DNA of 26,270 nucleotides from JAGVJT01 sp964471225 (GCA_964471225.1 CAYYEZ010000054.1:1-26270), one strand, 5' to 3'; positions 1-7,812 are shown, numbered from the stretch's first letter. The notes: generated by a model not told the origin, from the letters alone. Translations and numbers: made by a program.

Positions 1-312
1 CTGAGTAGCACTCAAGCCTAAAGCTTGCAGTTCGGTGAACGCCGCTTTCACGGCCTCGATGTTTTTTGACCCGCCGATATTGCCTGCAATGGAGACAATC
101 TGAGTCGCACTCAAGCTTAAAGCTTGCAGTTCGGTGAAAGCTGCTTTCACGGCTTCGATGTTTTTTGACCCGCCATTGTGCTTTGCAATGGAGACAATCT
201 GAGTCGCACTCAAGCCTAAATCTTGCAGTTCGGTGAAAGCCTCTTTCACGGCCTCGATGTTTTTTGGCCCGCCATTGTGCCCTGCAATTGTTACAATTTG
301 TTCATGGCTCAA
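1..312 (-). repeat. 99-bp tandem coding repeats of the TALE-like gene
   Basis: On the minus strand, units run 312-214, 213-115 and 114-16, with a partial unit 15-1. All are 99 bp and almost identical in DNA except at the codon pair for repeat positions 12-13 (cac-aat, cac-aat, aat-atc) and a few neighbouring codons. Differences elsewhere are single bases, for example gcg/gct for Ala and G33 replaced by S in unit 2. The base-level identity points to recent amplification or ongoing recombination between units, as in known TALE genes. Confidence 0.92.
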
Positions 313-516
313 GTGATAAGGTGCTATCAATAAGAGACTGTAGTTTTTTAGCACAGCGCAAACTGTATTTCTGGATGAGCCTCGAATAATGAGGCTATCC
401 GCTTCTTGCTGCGAAAATCCCAAGGTTCTTAAGCTTTTGGCTTCAGAGTCATAGCGCTCACGTGAGATTTTGTATGTAATCAATCGTTCATCAGGCGTTA
501 GATTGGGATTAGGCAT
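1..516 (-). CDS. TAL-effector-like (TALE-like) repeat protein, N-terminal part; gene continues beyond the left edge
   Basis: An open frame of 172 codons runs from ATG at 516 to the window edge without a stop. AAAGG lies 6 bases before the ATG. Residues 1-68 form a short non-canonical N-terminal region. Residues 34-68 (from LGFSQQEAD) read as a degenerate basic repeat, as in the cryptic repeats that precede canonical ones in known TALE-likes. Then come repeats of exactly 33 residues starting at residues 69, 102 and 135, and the first five residues of a fourth. Each has the form LSATQIVSIAGNIGG...EAVKAAFTELQALG. This aligns column by column with the Xanthomonas repeat (LTPEQVVAIASNIGG...LG): L1, Q5, V7, I9, A10, the variable pair at 12/13, G14-G15, E20, V22, L29 and the final G. 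The variable pairs are HN (80-81), HN (113-114) and NI (146-147). No signal peptide is visible. Known relatives are Xanthomonas TALEs, Ralstonia RipTALs, Mycetohabitans BATs and marine MOrTLs. Repeat number, C-terminus and any effector domain lie outside the window. Confidence 0.9.
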   Translation of the reverse strand, partial: MPNPNLTPDERLITYKISRERYDSEAKSLRTLGFSQQEADSLIIRGSSRNTVCAVLKNYSLLLIAPYHLSHEQIVTIAGHNGGPKNIEAVKEAFTELQDLGLSATQIVSIAKHNGGSKNIEAVKAAFTELQALSLSATQIVSIAGNIGGSKNIEAVKAAFTELQALGLSATQ

Positions 517-541
517 ATGGTACCTTTGGTTATGGATGTGA

Positions 542-602
542 ATTACTTAAATAATCACACCTGTCACATGTTTAATAATCATCCATTGTATACTTAAATA
601 AT
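542..602. repeat. Two copies of a near-palindromic 12-mer in the TALE-like gene leader
   Basis: TACTTAAATAAT occurs at 544-555 and 591-602, 47 bases apart. With flanking bases the first copy is ATTACTTAAATAAT, a 14-bp palindrome with one mismatched pair. One copy overlaps the predicted -10 and the other lies in the untranslated leader. This is an operator-like arrangement, and the binding protein is unknown. Confidence 0.45.
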
Positions 603-627
603 ACATAATTCAATACAAGGCGGTCAA
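598..627 (-). promoter_or_regulatory. Predicted sigma-70 promoter of the TALE-like gene
   Basis: On the minus strand, TTGACC (627-622) and TATTAT (603-598) are separated by 18 bases, about 80 bases before the ATG at 516. A 12-bp repeat, TACTTAAATAAT, overlaps the -10 at 591-602. Confidence 0.5.
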
Positions 628-918
628 ATGGACTGAAGTCGTATAAAATCTGATGAAACAACGAAAAGTGCGGGCTATATACCGCAGTACTTGGATTTTG
701 TCTGCGACAGCTTGCGCGCCATATTGTAGGAGAGGTGCGTCTAAAAATTGCAGAAAAGCATAGTGTTGTAGAAAACAATAAAGAAATGAGTAATAACTTG
801 ACATATGGAATGGCTTAGATGAGGTGGATGCAGTCATGTTGATTGCGCAATTGTTTGCCGGATATTAAATAAATCACATTGTTCTGGATTTGTTTAAATC
901 ATTACGCGACACGGACTT

Positions 919-943
919 CTTATCCACAGAATCTGTGGATAAG
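919..943. promoter_or_regulatory. Inverted pair of consensus DnaA boxes
   Basis: A perfect 12-bp inverted repeat with a single-base spacer (919-930 and 932-943) contains TTATCCACA at 920-928 and its complement TGTGGATAA at 934-942. Both are exact matches to the strict 9-bp DnaA box. No T-run follows on either strand, so it is not a typical intrinsic terminator, although it sits just 27 bases past the mrcA stop codon. Confidence 0.7.
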
Positions 944-969
944 TTTGTGTGAAGCATGGTATAAACCTC

Positions 970-3324
970 TTAGAATAAGCTTTCTTGGCTGTTGTTGTTC
1001 TGTGGTAGTGTACTTTCCGGAGCTGCATTATCATAAGTTGGAATCTCGCTCTCTCTAAAATACTCAAGGACACCTCGTGAGGGGTTTCTTTCTTTCGCAC
1101 CTGTTTCTGGATTAATATATTCAGTCACGATATCAAGTGGTGGTTTGACATCGTGTTGAGGGAGATCTTTTAGTGCGACGCGCATAAAATCAATCCATAA
1201 CGGAAGCGCGAGTCTTGAGCCATACTCATGTACGGAAATGGGGGTGTCATAACCCACCCAGGTAACAGCGACGAGATCTGGCGTATAGCCACAAAACCAA
1301 GCATCGACCTGATCATTTGTTGTACCCGTTTTGCCTGCAAGATCTGTGCGATTGAGTACTTTAGCCTCTTTTGCTGTCCCTCGCTGTATGACGTCTGACA
1401 TTGCTGAGTGCATTAAGAAGGCAATGTCCTCGGATATGATTCTAGGTGCGATGTCTGTCGCATCTTTTGCTGTTTCATGTGGATAAGGTCGATGAATGGG
1501 GCGAGTTTGCATCAAAATATTCCCTTCGATATCAGTGATGCGGTCTATAAGATAAGGCTCAATTTTATAACCCCCGTTTGCGAATACTGCATAAGCTGTT
1601 GCAAGCTCTATAGGGCTCACAGATAATGTGCCCAATGCAAGTGAGAGTCCGTGAGGTAGTGTGGCTTTATTAAAACCAAAACGTGAGATAAAGTCGATGG
1701 CGTAATCAATGCCAATGTCATCTAAAATACGGATAGAGACCAAATTCTTAGAGTGAACAAGCGCCTCTCTTAAGCGTGTTGGGCCGCCAAATTGATTGTC
1801 TACATTATGTGGACGCCACAAGTTCGCCAGGCTTGGATCATCAACAACGATGGGTGCATCATTAATGATTGAGGCGAGAGAGTATCCTTTGTTCAATGCT
1901 GCGGCATATAAGAAAGGCTTGAAGCTTGAGCCTGGTTGACGTCCAGATTGGATGGCTCGGTTAAATTTGCTCCTCGGAAAATTAAATCCGCCGACGAGTG
2001 CCTCGATTGCACCATTGACTGGATTGATTGCTACAAGTGCCGCTTCAACTTCTGGAATTTGACTTAATCGCCAGGCATTATCAACTTGCCTGATATAAAT
2101 AATATCGCCTATGTGTACAATATCAGAAGCATTTTTGGGTGCCCGGCCTACAAAGCCTTCTCTTAATGCAGGTCTTGCCCAAGCCAGACCTGGCCAAGCA
2201 ATTTGGAGAGTTTCTTCGTCCGGAGTGAGTACAGTGATTTGTCGTTGCTCAATTGAGGTCACCATCGCAGGTTTTAAGTTGTTGACGATAGGGTAAGTGT
2301 TTAATACGCGAGCTAGATTGGATGTCTCTGTATTTTCTAAAGCATGGTGGCCCACTGGTCCGCGATAACCATGGCGCTCATCATAAGCCAAAAGATGTTT
2401 TTCAACGCTGTCATTTGCCGCAGTTTGCTGCTTTCCTTGGATTGTTGCATAGACTTTGTATCCCTTCGAGTAGACATCAGGACCAAATTTATCGTAAAGC
2501 GACTGACGAATCATTTCTGCAACATAGGGGGCATGAGCCTCAAGTGTCGTCATATGAAAGTAAGTTTTAATTGGCTCTTGAATAGCTTCTGTGTGTTGTT
2601 CTTTCGTAATGATACGCTCTTCTAACATTCGATCCAGAACATGGTTACGTCGATTTTTCGCAGCTTTCGGATTTGCAATAGGATTTTGTGTGCTCGGTGC
2701 TTGAGGTAGGCCTGCTATCATTGCCATTTCTGCGAGAGTGAGATCTTTTAATGTTTTACCATAATAGATTTGGGCGGCAGCCTCGACGCCATAAGCGCGA
2801 TTTCCAAGATAAATTTTATTAAGATAAAGTTCAAGAATCTTCTCTTTGCTTAATTCTTTATCGATGCGAATAGCCAGTAAAATCTCATTAAATTTTCTTA
2901 AAAAAGTTTTTTTTCTGTCTAAAAAGAAATTTCGAGCAACCTGCATGGTAATCGTACTTCCACCCTGCGATTTTGTTCCTGTTTTAATCATACGAATTGC
3001 GGCACGTCCTAAACCAAAGACATCCACGCCAGGGTGTTCAAAAAAACGTTGATCTTCGGTGACTAGCAAGGCTTGCGTGAGTAGGGGAGGTATTTGCTCA
3101 TAGACGACTGGAATACGCTTTTTTTCTCCATACTCTTGTATAAGCAGGCCATCTGCTGTGTAAATTTGCAAAGGGACTTCGAGTTGCACTGTTTTCAAAG
3201 AGTCTACGTCAGGAAGTTGGCTTTCTAGATAAATATAGAAAAAAACAAAGCCAATACACAATAAAAAACAAAGACTAACTATTGCCCAAAGTCCTGTGCG
3301 CCAAAAGAAGGAAAGTTTTTTCAT
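970..3324 (-). CDS. mrcA: Penicillin-binding protein 1A (bifunctional glycosyltransferase/transpeptidase)
   Basis: This inner-membrane enzyme polymerises lipid II into glycan strands and cross-links them. Residues 7-32 form the single N-terminal membrane anchor. The GT51 glycosyltransferase domain follows, with TEDQRFFEH near residue 89 (catalytic E90) and the TITMQVARNFFLDR and NKIYLGNRAYGVEAAA blocks. An OB-like linker domain covers roughly residues 320-420. The transpeptidase domain has all three motifs: S466-S-F-K469, S525-K-N527 and K665-T-G667. At 784 residues it is close to the usual length. ATG at 3324 is chosen because it directly precedes the cytoplasmic tip and anchor; its ribosome site is weak. 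The gene is divergent from gspD. Many gammaproteobacteria have pilMNOPQ opposite mrcA; here that position is held by type II secretion genes. Confidence 0.97.
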   Translation of the reverse strand: MKKLSFFWRTGLWAIVSLCFLLCIGFVFFYIYLESQLPDVDSLKTVQLEVPLQIYTADGLLIQEYGEKKRIPVVYEQIPPLLTQALLVTEDQRFFEHPGVDVFGLGRAAIRMIKTGTKSQGGSTITMQVARNFFLDRKKTFLRKFNEILLAIRIDKELSKEKILELYLNKIYLGNRAYGVEAAAQIYYGKTLKDLTLAEMAMIAGLPQAPSTQNPIANPKAAKNRRNHVLDRMLEERIITKEQHTEAIQEPIKTYFHMTTLEAHAPYVAEMIRQSLYDKFGPDVYSKGYKVYATIQGKQQTAANDSVEKHLLAYDERHGYRGPVGHHALENTETSNLARVLNTYPIVNNLKPAMVTSIEQRQITVLTPDEETLQIAWPGLAWARPALREGFVGRAPKNASDIVHIGDIIYIRQVDNAWRLSQIPEVEAALVAINPVNGAIEALVGGFNFPRSKFNRAIQSGRQPGSSFKPFLYAAALNKGYSLASIINDAPIVVDDPSLANLWRPHNVDNQFGGPTRLREALVHSKNLVSIRILDDIGIDYAIDFISRFGFNKATLPHGLSLALGTLSVSPIELATAYAVFANGGYKIEPYLIDRITDIEGNILMQTRPIHRPYPHETAKDATDIAPRIISEDIAFLMHSAMSDVIQRGTAKEAKVLNRTDLAGKTGTTNDQVDAWFCGYTPDLVAVTWVGYDTPISVHEYGSRLALPLWIDFMRVALKDLPQHDVKPPLDIVTEYINPETGAKERNPSRGVLEYFRESEIPTYDNAAPESTLPQNNNSQESLF

Positions 3325-3354
3325 GAAGTAAGGTGAGGGAGTATAAAGTAGTCA

Positions 3355-3398
3355 ATTATAACCTGCTTTCTGCCCGCTGTCATGAGGATGTCGGGCAG
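3355..3398 (-). promoter_or_regulatory. mrcA promoter overlapped by an inverted repeat
   Basis: On the minus strand a perfect -10 TATAAT (3360-3355) and a -35 ATGACA (3383-3378) are separated by 17 bases, giving a leader of about 25 bases before the mrcA ATG. A GC-rich inverted repeat CTGCCCG/CGGGCAG (3370-3376 and 3392-3398) brackets the -35, with its left arm in the spacer. It could be an operator, or simply a hairpin in divergent transcripts. Confidence 0.6.
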
Positions 3399-3481
3399 TA
3401 GAAATTTATTATAAAAGGGCTATTGTGTTGATACTTTTTTAGTTATGATGAATCACTTTTTATTTATAGATATTCACTTAT

Positions 3482-5668
3482 ATGCGATTTCTTGCTTCGC
3501 TTCTTTTTCCGCTGGTTGTGGTCATGCCTATTTTTTCCTCTAGTGTTGCCAGTGCCGAAACTGGTAAGACTGTAACGGTAAGCGCTACACATACTATCAC
3601 AACACAACCTACACCCGAGCCAGAAAAAAGTGACTCTCCACAAAAAAATGCGGCTGCGACAGACACCTCTCACGAGGATATTCAACCTAAAGAAAAAGAA
3701 CCAGAGCTTCCCGGCCATGTTTGGAATTTAAGTAATGTGAATATTCGCTCTGTGATTGCTGAGGTTTCGAGAGAAACAGGACGAAATTTTTTGATTGATC
3801 CCCGCGTTCAAGGAACGGTTTCAATTATTTCAGCTCAACCGTTATCTAGTAAAGAAGTTTACCCTGTCTTTTTATCAATGCTTCAAGTCGCAGGTTACGG
3901 CGCTGTTCCCAGTGGAAATGTCACAAAAATTATACCGATTATGGATGTTCGCGGTGAATCTGCTGATTTGTTGAATACATTGAAATCACCGCCTAAAGGT
4001 GATGATCTTATGGTCCAAGTGATTCAGGTCCGCTATGGATCTGCTGAACAGCTCGTTCCTATCTTACGCTCGTTGATGCCACAGTATAGTACGGTCTCAG
4101 CGTATGCGCCCTCTAATATGCTTATTTTAACTGGTCGAGCAAATAATATTCGCCAACTCGCGGATATCATCAATCAGGTCGATAATTCTTCAGTTAATGG
4201 TATTGATATTGTTCCATTAGAGCACGCTCTTGCAATGGATGTGGTGAAAACCTTAAAAGAGCTTATTAAAACGCCCGGACAGCAAACGATTTTCGCTGCG
4301 GATGATCGCAGCAATGCGATTTTAATCGGGGGAACTAAGCCTGAGCGACTAAAATTGCGTGTTCTTATCGCGCGTCTTGATAAGCAAAATCCACTTTCAG
4401 GTCATGGTAACACACAAGTGATTTATCTGAGTTATCTAAGGGCGGAAGATGTCGTTCCTATTTTAGGTGGGATTGCTCAAGCAAGTTTTAGTGGTACTGT
4501 TGGAATGACTATTGGTACGGTAACACGCCCTGTACTTGATAGTACCAACCCGGAGTCCAGTTTAGTGGGTGGCTCAAGCGGAGTGGGTTCAAGTCCTAGC
4601 GCTTCATTGGCTGGGGCAGTGAGTGCGGGTGCTGGTGGGCAAGGCGGAGCTGCTGGCTCAATGCAATCCGAAGGCTCGTCAAAGCCAAGTATCCAGATCA
4701 TCGCTGAGCCGAATACAAACTCAATTATTATTAACGCACCGGCAACAGTCATTCGTACCTTAAAATCGGTGATCAAGCAATTAGATATTAAACCTGCACA
4801 ATTGCTTGTTGAGGCATTAATTGCTGAAATTAATGAGACTGATGCGCAAAATTTAGGAGTTGAGTGGGGGAGCCTGACTGGGGCTAAGGACTCATTATTT
4901 AGGGCTGGATTCGCGGTAGTAAATCACGCTTCGATTAGTCAGTTACAAGCGCAAATTTATGCTTTAGCAAGACAGCGACGAGCAAATATTTTATCCACAC
5001 CTTCTGTCGTGGTATTAGATAATCGGCAAGCAAAAATATTGATCGGCAAACAGGTCTCGGTTGCGACCTCTTCTTATCCAAATAACGCTGGAGGTACAAC
5101 GACAGCCAGCCCTTTCACAACTTTTGATAGGATGAATGTGGCGTTGCATTTGTATGTGAGACCACAGATTACGAGAGGTCGTGGTATACAACTCCAAATT
5201 GATCAAGGTAATGATAGTTTGGAGCCCACGTCAACCACCGACTCTGGTACAAATCCAACGTTTAATATTAGTGCGATTTTAACTTCGGTTCACGTGAACA
5301 GTGGTGACGTCATTGTGCTCGGGGGGCTCGCTCAAGACAGTTTGGGTAATGATAATCTCAGTATTCCTATTTTAGGGGATTTGCCAGGGATCGGACGGCT
5401 CTTTCAGCACAATCTTGCAAATCGTGAGAAGAAAATTTTGATGGTTTTTATCCGTCCGACAATTTTGAAAACTGAAAAAGATGAATACAACGTAACGACA
5501 GGTAAATACAGCGATACCCGCCTTGAGCAAATTAAAATTGAGCGTTTTCAAGAGCAATTTGATCAGCGCGATCGTGATACAGTTTTAAAGCCTTTACATG
5601 AGGCAGATTTACCAAAGCCGTTTTGTCAGACAGCACAATGTAAAGCACAAGCAATGATGACGAAATAA
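3482..5668 (+). CDS. gspD: Type II secretion system secretin GspD (LspD-like)
   Basis: This protein forms the outer-membrane channel of the type II secretion system. A signal peptide covers residues 1-25 (cleavage near SVASA-ET). The periplasmic N0 domain starts near residue 78 (VWNLSNVNIRSVI) and is followed by N1-N3 repeats. The C-terminal secretin domain includes VEALIAEINETDAQNLGVEW near 440, ILSTPSVVVLDNRQAKI near 500 and the signature VLGGLAQDSLGNDNLSIPIL near 612. A Gly/Ser/Ala-rich stretch at about residues 363-400 interrupts the N3 region, as is common in secretins. The last 70 residues are charged and could bind a pilotin. ATG at 3482 begins a good signal peptide, but its ribosome site is poor. 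PilQ was considered; the pairing with gspE and the absence of AMIN domains favour GspD. Confidence 0.93.
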   Translation: MRFLASLLFPLVVVMPIFSSSVASAETGKTVTVSATHTITTQPTPEPEKSDSPQKNAAATDTSHEDIQPKEKEPELPGHVWNLSNVNIRSVIAEVSRETGRNFLIDPRVQGTVSIISAQPLSSKEVYPVFLSMLQVAGYGAVPSGNVTKIIPIMDVRGESADLLNTLKSPPKGDDLMVQVIQVRYGSAEQLVPILRSLMPQYSTVSAYAPSNMLILTGRANNIRQLADIINQVDNSSVNGIDIVPLEHALAMDVVKTLKELIKTPGQQTIFAADDRSNAILIGGTKPERLKLRVLIARLDKQNPLSGHGNTQVIYLSYLRAEDVVPILGGIAQASFSGTVGMTIGTVTRPVLDSTNPESSLVGGSSGVGSSPSASLAGAVSAGAGGQGGAAGSMQSEGSSKPSIQIIAEPNTNSIIINAPATVIRTLKSVIKQLDIKPAQLLVEALIAEINETDAQNLGVEWGSLTGAKDSLFRAGFAVVNHASISQLQAQIYALARQRRANILSTPSVVVLDNRQAKILIGKQVSVATSSYPNNAGGTTTASPFTTFDRMNVALHLYVRPQITRGRGIQLQIDQGNDSLEPTSTTDSGTNPTFNISAILTSVHVNSGDVIVLGGLAQDSLGNDNLSIPILGDLPGIGRLFQHNLANREKKILMVFIRPTILKTEKDEYNVTTGKYSDTRLEQIKIERFQEQFDQRDRDTVLKPLHEADLPKPFCQTAQCKAQAMMTK

Positions 5669-5669
5669 T

Positions 5670-7151
5670 ATGGACGCTAAAGAGAAAACATCTACTTTGC
5701 CTTACGTGTTTTCAAAGACGCAAGGCATTGTTGTTTCTGAGTGTGGAGATGGATTTGCAAAAGCTTATCATTTACCAGATGTCTCAGCAGAAGTTTTGGC
5801 GGAAGTAGAGCGATTTGTGCAGTTACCTTTACGGCTTGTTGAAGTCACTCCAGTCGAGTTTCAACAGCAATTAGCTAACGTTTATCAGACAAAATCATCC
5901 GTTCAGGATGCTGCAGTGGATATGGAGGGGGAGCTTGATCTTCTTAAGCTTGCTGATCAATTGCCTGCAAGCGAAGACCTTCTCGACACGCAAGATGAAG
6001 CACCAATTATTCGTTTGTTGAATGCACTTTTTACACAGGCAATTAAACAAAAAGCTTCGGATATTCATATTGAAACTTATGAAAAAAGAGTATTAGTGCG
6101 TCATCGTGTGGATGGCGTGCTGCAAGAGGTTTTAGAAATTCAAAGAGGGATTGCCCCTTTGGTCATTTCTCGTGTAAAAGTGATGGCAAAATTAGATATC
6201 GCTGAAAAACGGATTCCTCAAGACGGTCGAATTGCTTTAAAGATTGGGGGACACTCAATTGATGTGCGTGTTTCGACTTTACCCTCGAATCATGGAGAGC
6301 GTATTGTATTAAGAATTTTAGACAAGCATGCCGCACAGCTTGATTTAAGTTTATTGGGCATGCCCGATTATACGTTAAACATTATTCGAAACATGATTGC
6401 AGAGCCACATGGTATTATTCTCGTGACAGGCCCGACTGGCTCGGGTAAAACAACGTCGCTTTACGCGATGTTGACTGAATTGAATCAAGTCTCAAGAAAT
6501 ATTTTAACAATCGAAGATCCGATTGAGTATGATCTGCCTGGTATTGGGCAGACTCAGGTCAATACTAAAGTTCAAATGACCTTTGCAAAAGGCCTTCGAG
6601 CAATTTTACGTCAAGATCCTGATGTGGTCATGATTGGTGAGATACGAGATTTAGAAACTGCTGAAATTGCAGTACAAGCGAGTCTTACAGGGCATCTGGT
6701 GCTTTCAACATTACATACAAATACGGCTTTAGGGGCAATCACAAGACTTCGTGATATGGGTGTCGAATCTTTTCTCTTGTCGTCGAGTCTTGTGGGTTTG
6801 ATAGCACAGCGTCTTGTCCGTCGACTTTGTGATGCTTGTAAAATACCCTATCTTCTTACCGAAGATGAGCGTGTTTTAATGGGAGTGTCTGATGAGGATG
6901 ACCTGAGTCAGGTAGCAGCACCTCAGGGGTGCGAACATTGCCATCACACAGGATATCGTGGTAGAACAGGGATTTATGAGCTTATCCCAATTGATGAAGC
7001 GCTTAGAAGTATGATTCATCGAAATGAAAGTTTGCCTTCTATAGAGGTGCATATTCGTCCTGATGTGCCTTCTATTCGCGATGATGGCTTTAAACGTGTC
7101 TTGCTTGGTCACACCTCGTTGACAGAAGTGTTGCGCGTTACAAGTAGCTAA
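5670..7151 (+). CDS. gspE: Type II secretion ATPase GspE (LspE-like)
   Basis: This cytoplasmic hexameric ATPase powers pseudopilus assembly. The N1E-like domain is at residues 1-100. The catalytic part begins near 110 with the Asp-box region (SDIHIETYEKRVLVRHRVDG). Walker A is GPTGSGKTT at 254-262, the Walker B region LRQDPDVVMIGEIRD lies near 313-327, and the His box GHLVLSTLHT is at 341-350. The zinc-binding tetracysteine is intact: CDAC (387-390) and CEHC (421-424). At 493 residues it has the typical length. The ATG lies one base after the gspD stop with no strong ribosome site, so translation is probably coupled. Only gspD and gspE are here; the remaining gsp genes must be elsewhere, as is known in Legionella where lspDE is a separate locus. 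Confidence 0.96.
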   Translation: MDAKEKTSTLPYVFSKTQGIVVSECGDGFAKAYHLPDVSAEVLAEVERFVQLPLRLVEVTPVEFQQQLANVYQTKSSVQDAAVDMEGELDLLKLADQLPASEDLLDTQDEAPIIRLLNALFTQAIKQKASDIHIETYEKRVLVRHRVDGVLQEVLEIQRGIAPLVISRVKVMAKLDIAEKRIPQDGRIALKIGGHSIDVRVSTLPSNHGERIVLRILDKHAAQLDLSLLGMPDYTLNIIRNMIAEPHGIILVTGPTGSGKTTSLYAMLTELNQVSRNILTIEDPIEYDLPGIGQTQVNTKVQMTFAKGLRAILRQDPDVVMIGEIRDLETAEIAVQASLTGHLVLSTLHTNTALGAITRLRDMGVESFLLSSSLVGLIAQRLVRRLCDACKIPYLLTEDERVLMGVSDEDDLSQVAAPQGCEHCHHTGYRGRTGIYELIPIDEALRSMIHRNESLPSIEVHIRPDVPSIRDDGFKRVLLGHTSLTEVLRVTSS

Positions 7152-7211
7152 AAATCCCCTGTTTAACAAGTTTTTCAAATTTGAAATTTTCTCGCTAAAT
7201 TGAAGAAAATT

Positions 7212-7220
7212 TGCTACACT
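7212..7220 (+). promoter_or_regulatory. Extended -10 promoter candidate for the phosphoribosyltransferase gene
   Basis: TGCTACACT (TGn plus a TACACT -10 at 7215-7220) lies 27 bases before the ATG at 7247. No good -35 is seen at 16-18 bases, which is tolerable for extended -10 promoters. Confidence 0.4.
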
Positions 7221-7246
7221 TTTGGGTCGTTTGTTTCGGAGCAATC

Positions 7247-7807
7247 ATGGATATTCCTAGTCAAATTAAGAGCGTGTATGATAATGCCATACAACTATAT
7301 TCTACGGCAGAAGTTGAGGCCGCTTTAGACAAAATGGCCGCAGTTATTAGCGAATCATTGCACGATAAAAATCCGGTGGTTCTATGTGTTATGGTTGGTG
7401 GTTTGGTGCCATTAGGTAACTTATTACCCCGTCTTGATTTTCCATTAGAGGTTGATTACCTTCACGCGACGCGTTATACCGGAAATTTAACAGGTGGACG
7501 TTTGACGTGGAAAGTAAAGCCTACTGTTGCTTTGGCTGGCCGTACAGTTTTAATCGTCGATGATATTCTCGACGAAGGCGTGACACTTGCTGCAATTGTT
7601 GATGAAATTAAAGAGATGGGAGCGGCTTGCGTACAGACGGCTGTTCTTGTGGATAAAGCGAATCGTCGTGCTGAAAATGGATTAAAAGTTGCTGACTACA
7701 CGGGACTGCAAGTCGAGAATCATTATGTTTTTGGTTACGGCATGGATTACCATGAGTATTTGAGAAATGCGCCAGGTATTTTTATGGTTTCTCAGGAAGA
7801 AGCATAA
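7247..7807 (+). CDS. hpt: Hypoxanthine(-guanine) phosphoribosyltransferase
   Basis: This cytosolic purine-salvage enzyme converts hypoxanthine or guanine plus PRPP to IMP or GMP. It is a type I phosphoribosyltransferase: the PRPP-binding loop VLIVDDILDEGVTL is at residues 101-114, preceded by the flexible loop region (YLHATRYTG) near 71-79 and the VMVGG turn near 49. The C-terminus has DKANRR and FGYGMDYHEYLRN, where purine-base contacts sit in this family. ATG at 7247 is preferred over an upstream in-frame TTG at 7211 because GGAG lies five bases before it and the protein then has the usual length (186 residues). It is transcribed alone, convergent with the L,D-transpeptidase gene. Substrate preference between hypoxanthine and guanine cannot be read from sequence. 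Confidence 0.88.
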   Translation: MDIPSQIKSVYDNAIQLYSTAEVEAALDKMAAVISESLHDKNPVVLCVMVGGLVPLGNLLPRLDFPLEVDYLHATRYTGNLTGGRLTWKVKPTVALAGRTVLIVDDILDEGVTLAAIVDEIKEMGAACVQTAVLVDKANRRAENGLKVADYTGLQVENHYVFGYGMDYHEYLRNAPGIFMVSQEEA

Positions 7808-7812
7808 GACCT

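Larger units (their letters stand above)
517..969. other. Non-coding interval between the TALE-like gene and mrcA
   Basis: It holds the leader and promoter of the TALE-like gene (517-627) and the DnaA-box pair (919-943). Between 640 and 900 the short open frames lack convincing starts and ribosome sites. A plus-strand stretch around 690-815 reads without stops but has no start codon, so it may be a gene remnant; I cannot assign it. Confidence 0.5.

Noticed and set aside
1..312. Regular 99-bp repeats that could suggest a CRISPR array or minisatellite
   Set aside because: The period is a whole number of codons, the frame is open throughout and the encoded repeat matches TALE repeats; there are no alternating repeat/spacer units.
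572..837. Overlapping minus-strand open frames of 68-75 codons
   Set aside because: No ribosome sites, no protein-like character, and they overlap the promoter region of the TALE-like gene.
4477..4776. 99-codon minus-strand frame within gspD
   Set aside because: It is the antisense of the Gly/Ser-rich segment of a clear secretin gene.
4991..4999. Single TTATCCACA DnaA box
   Set aside because: It lies inside the conserved secretin coding sequence and is unpaired; probably coincidental.
6876..7244. 122-codon minus-strand frame across the end of gspE
   Set aside because: Antisense to the conserved zinc-binding C-terminus of GspE; no start context.
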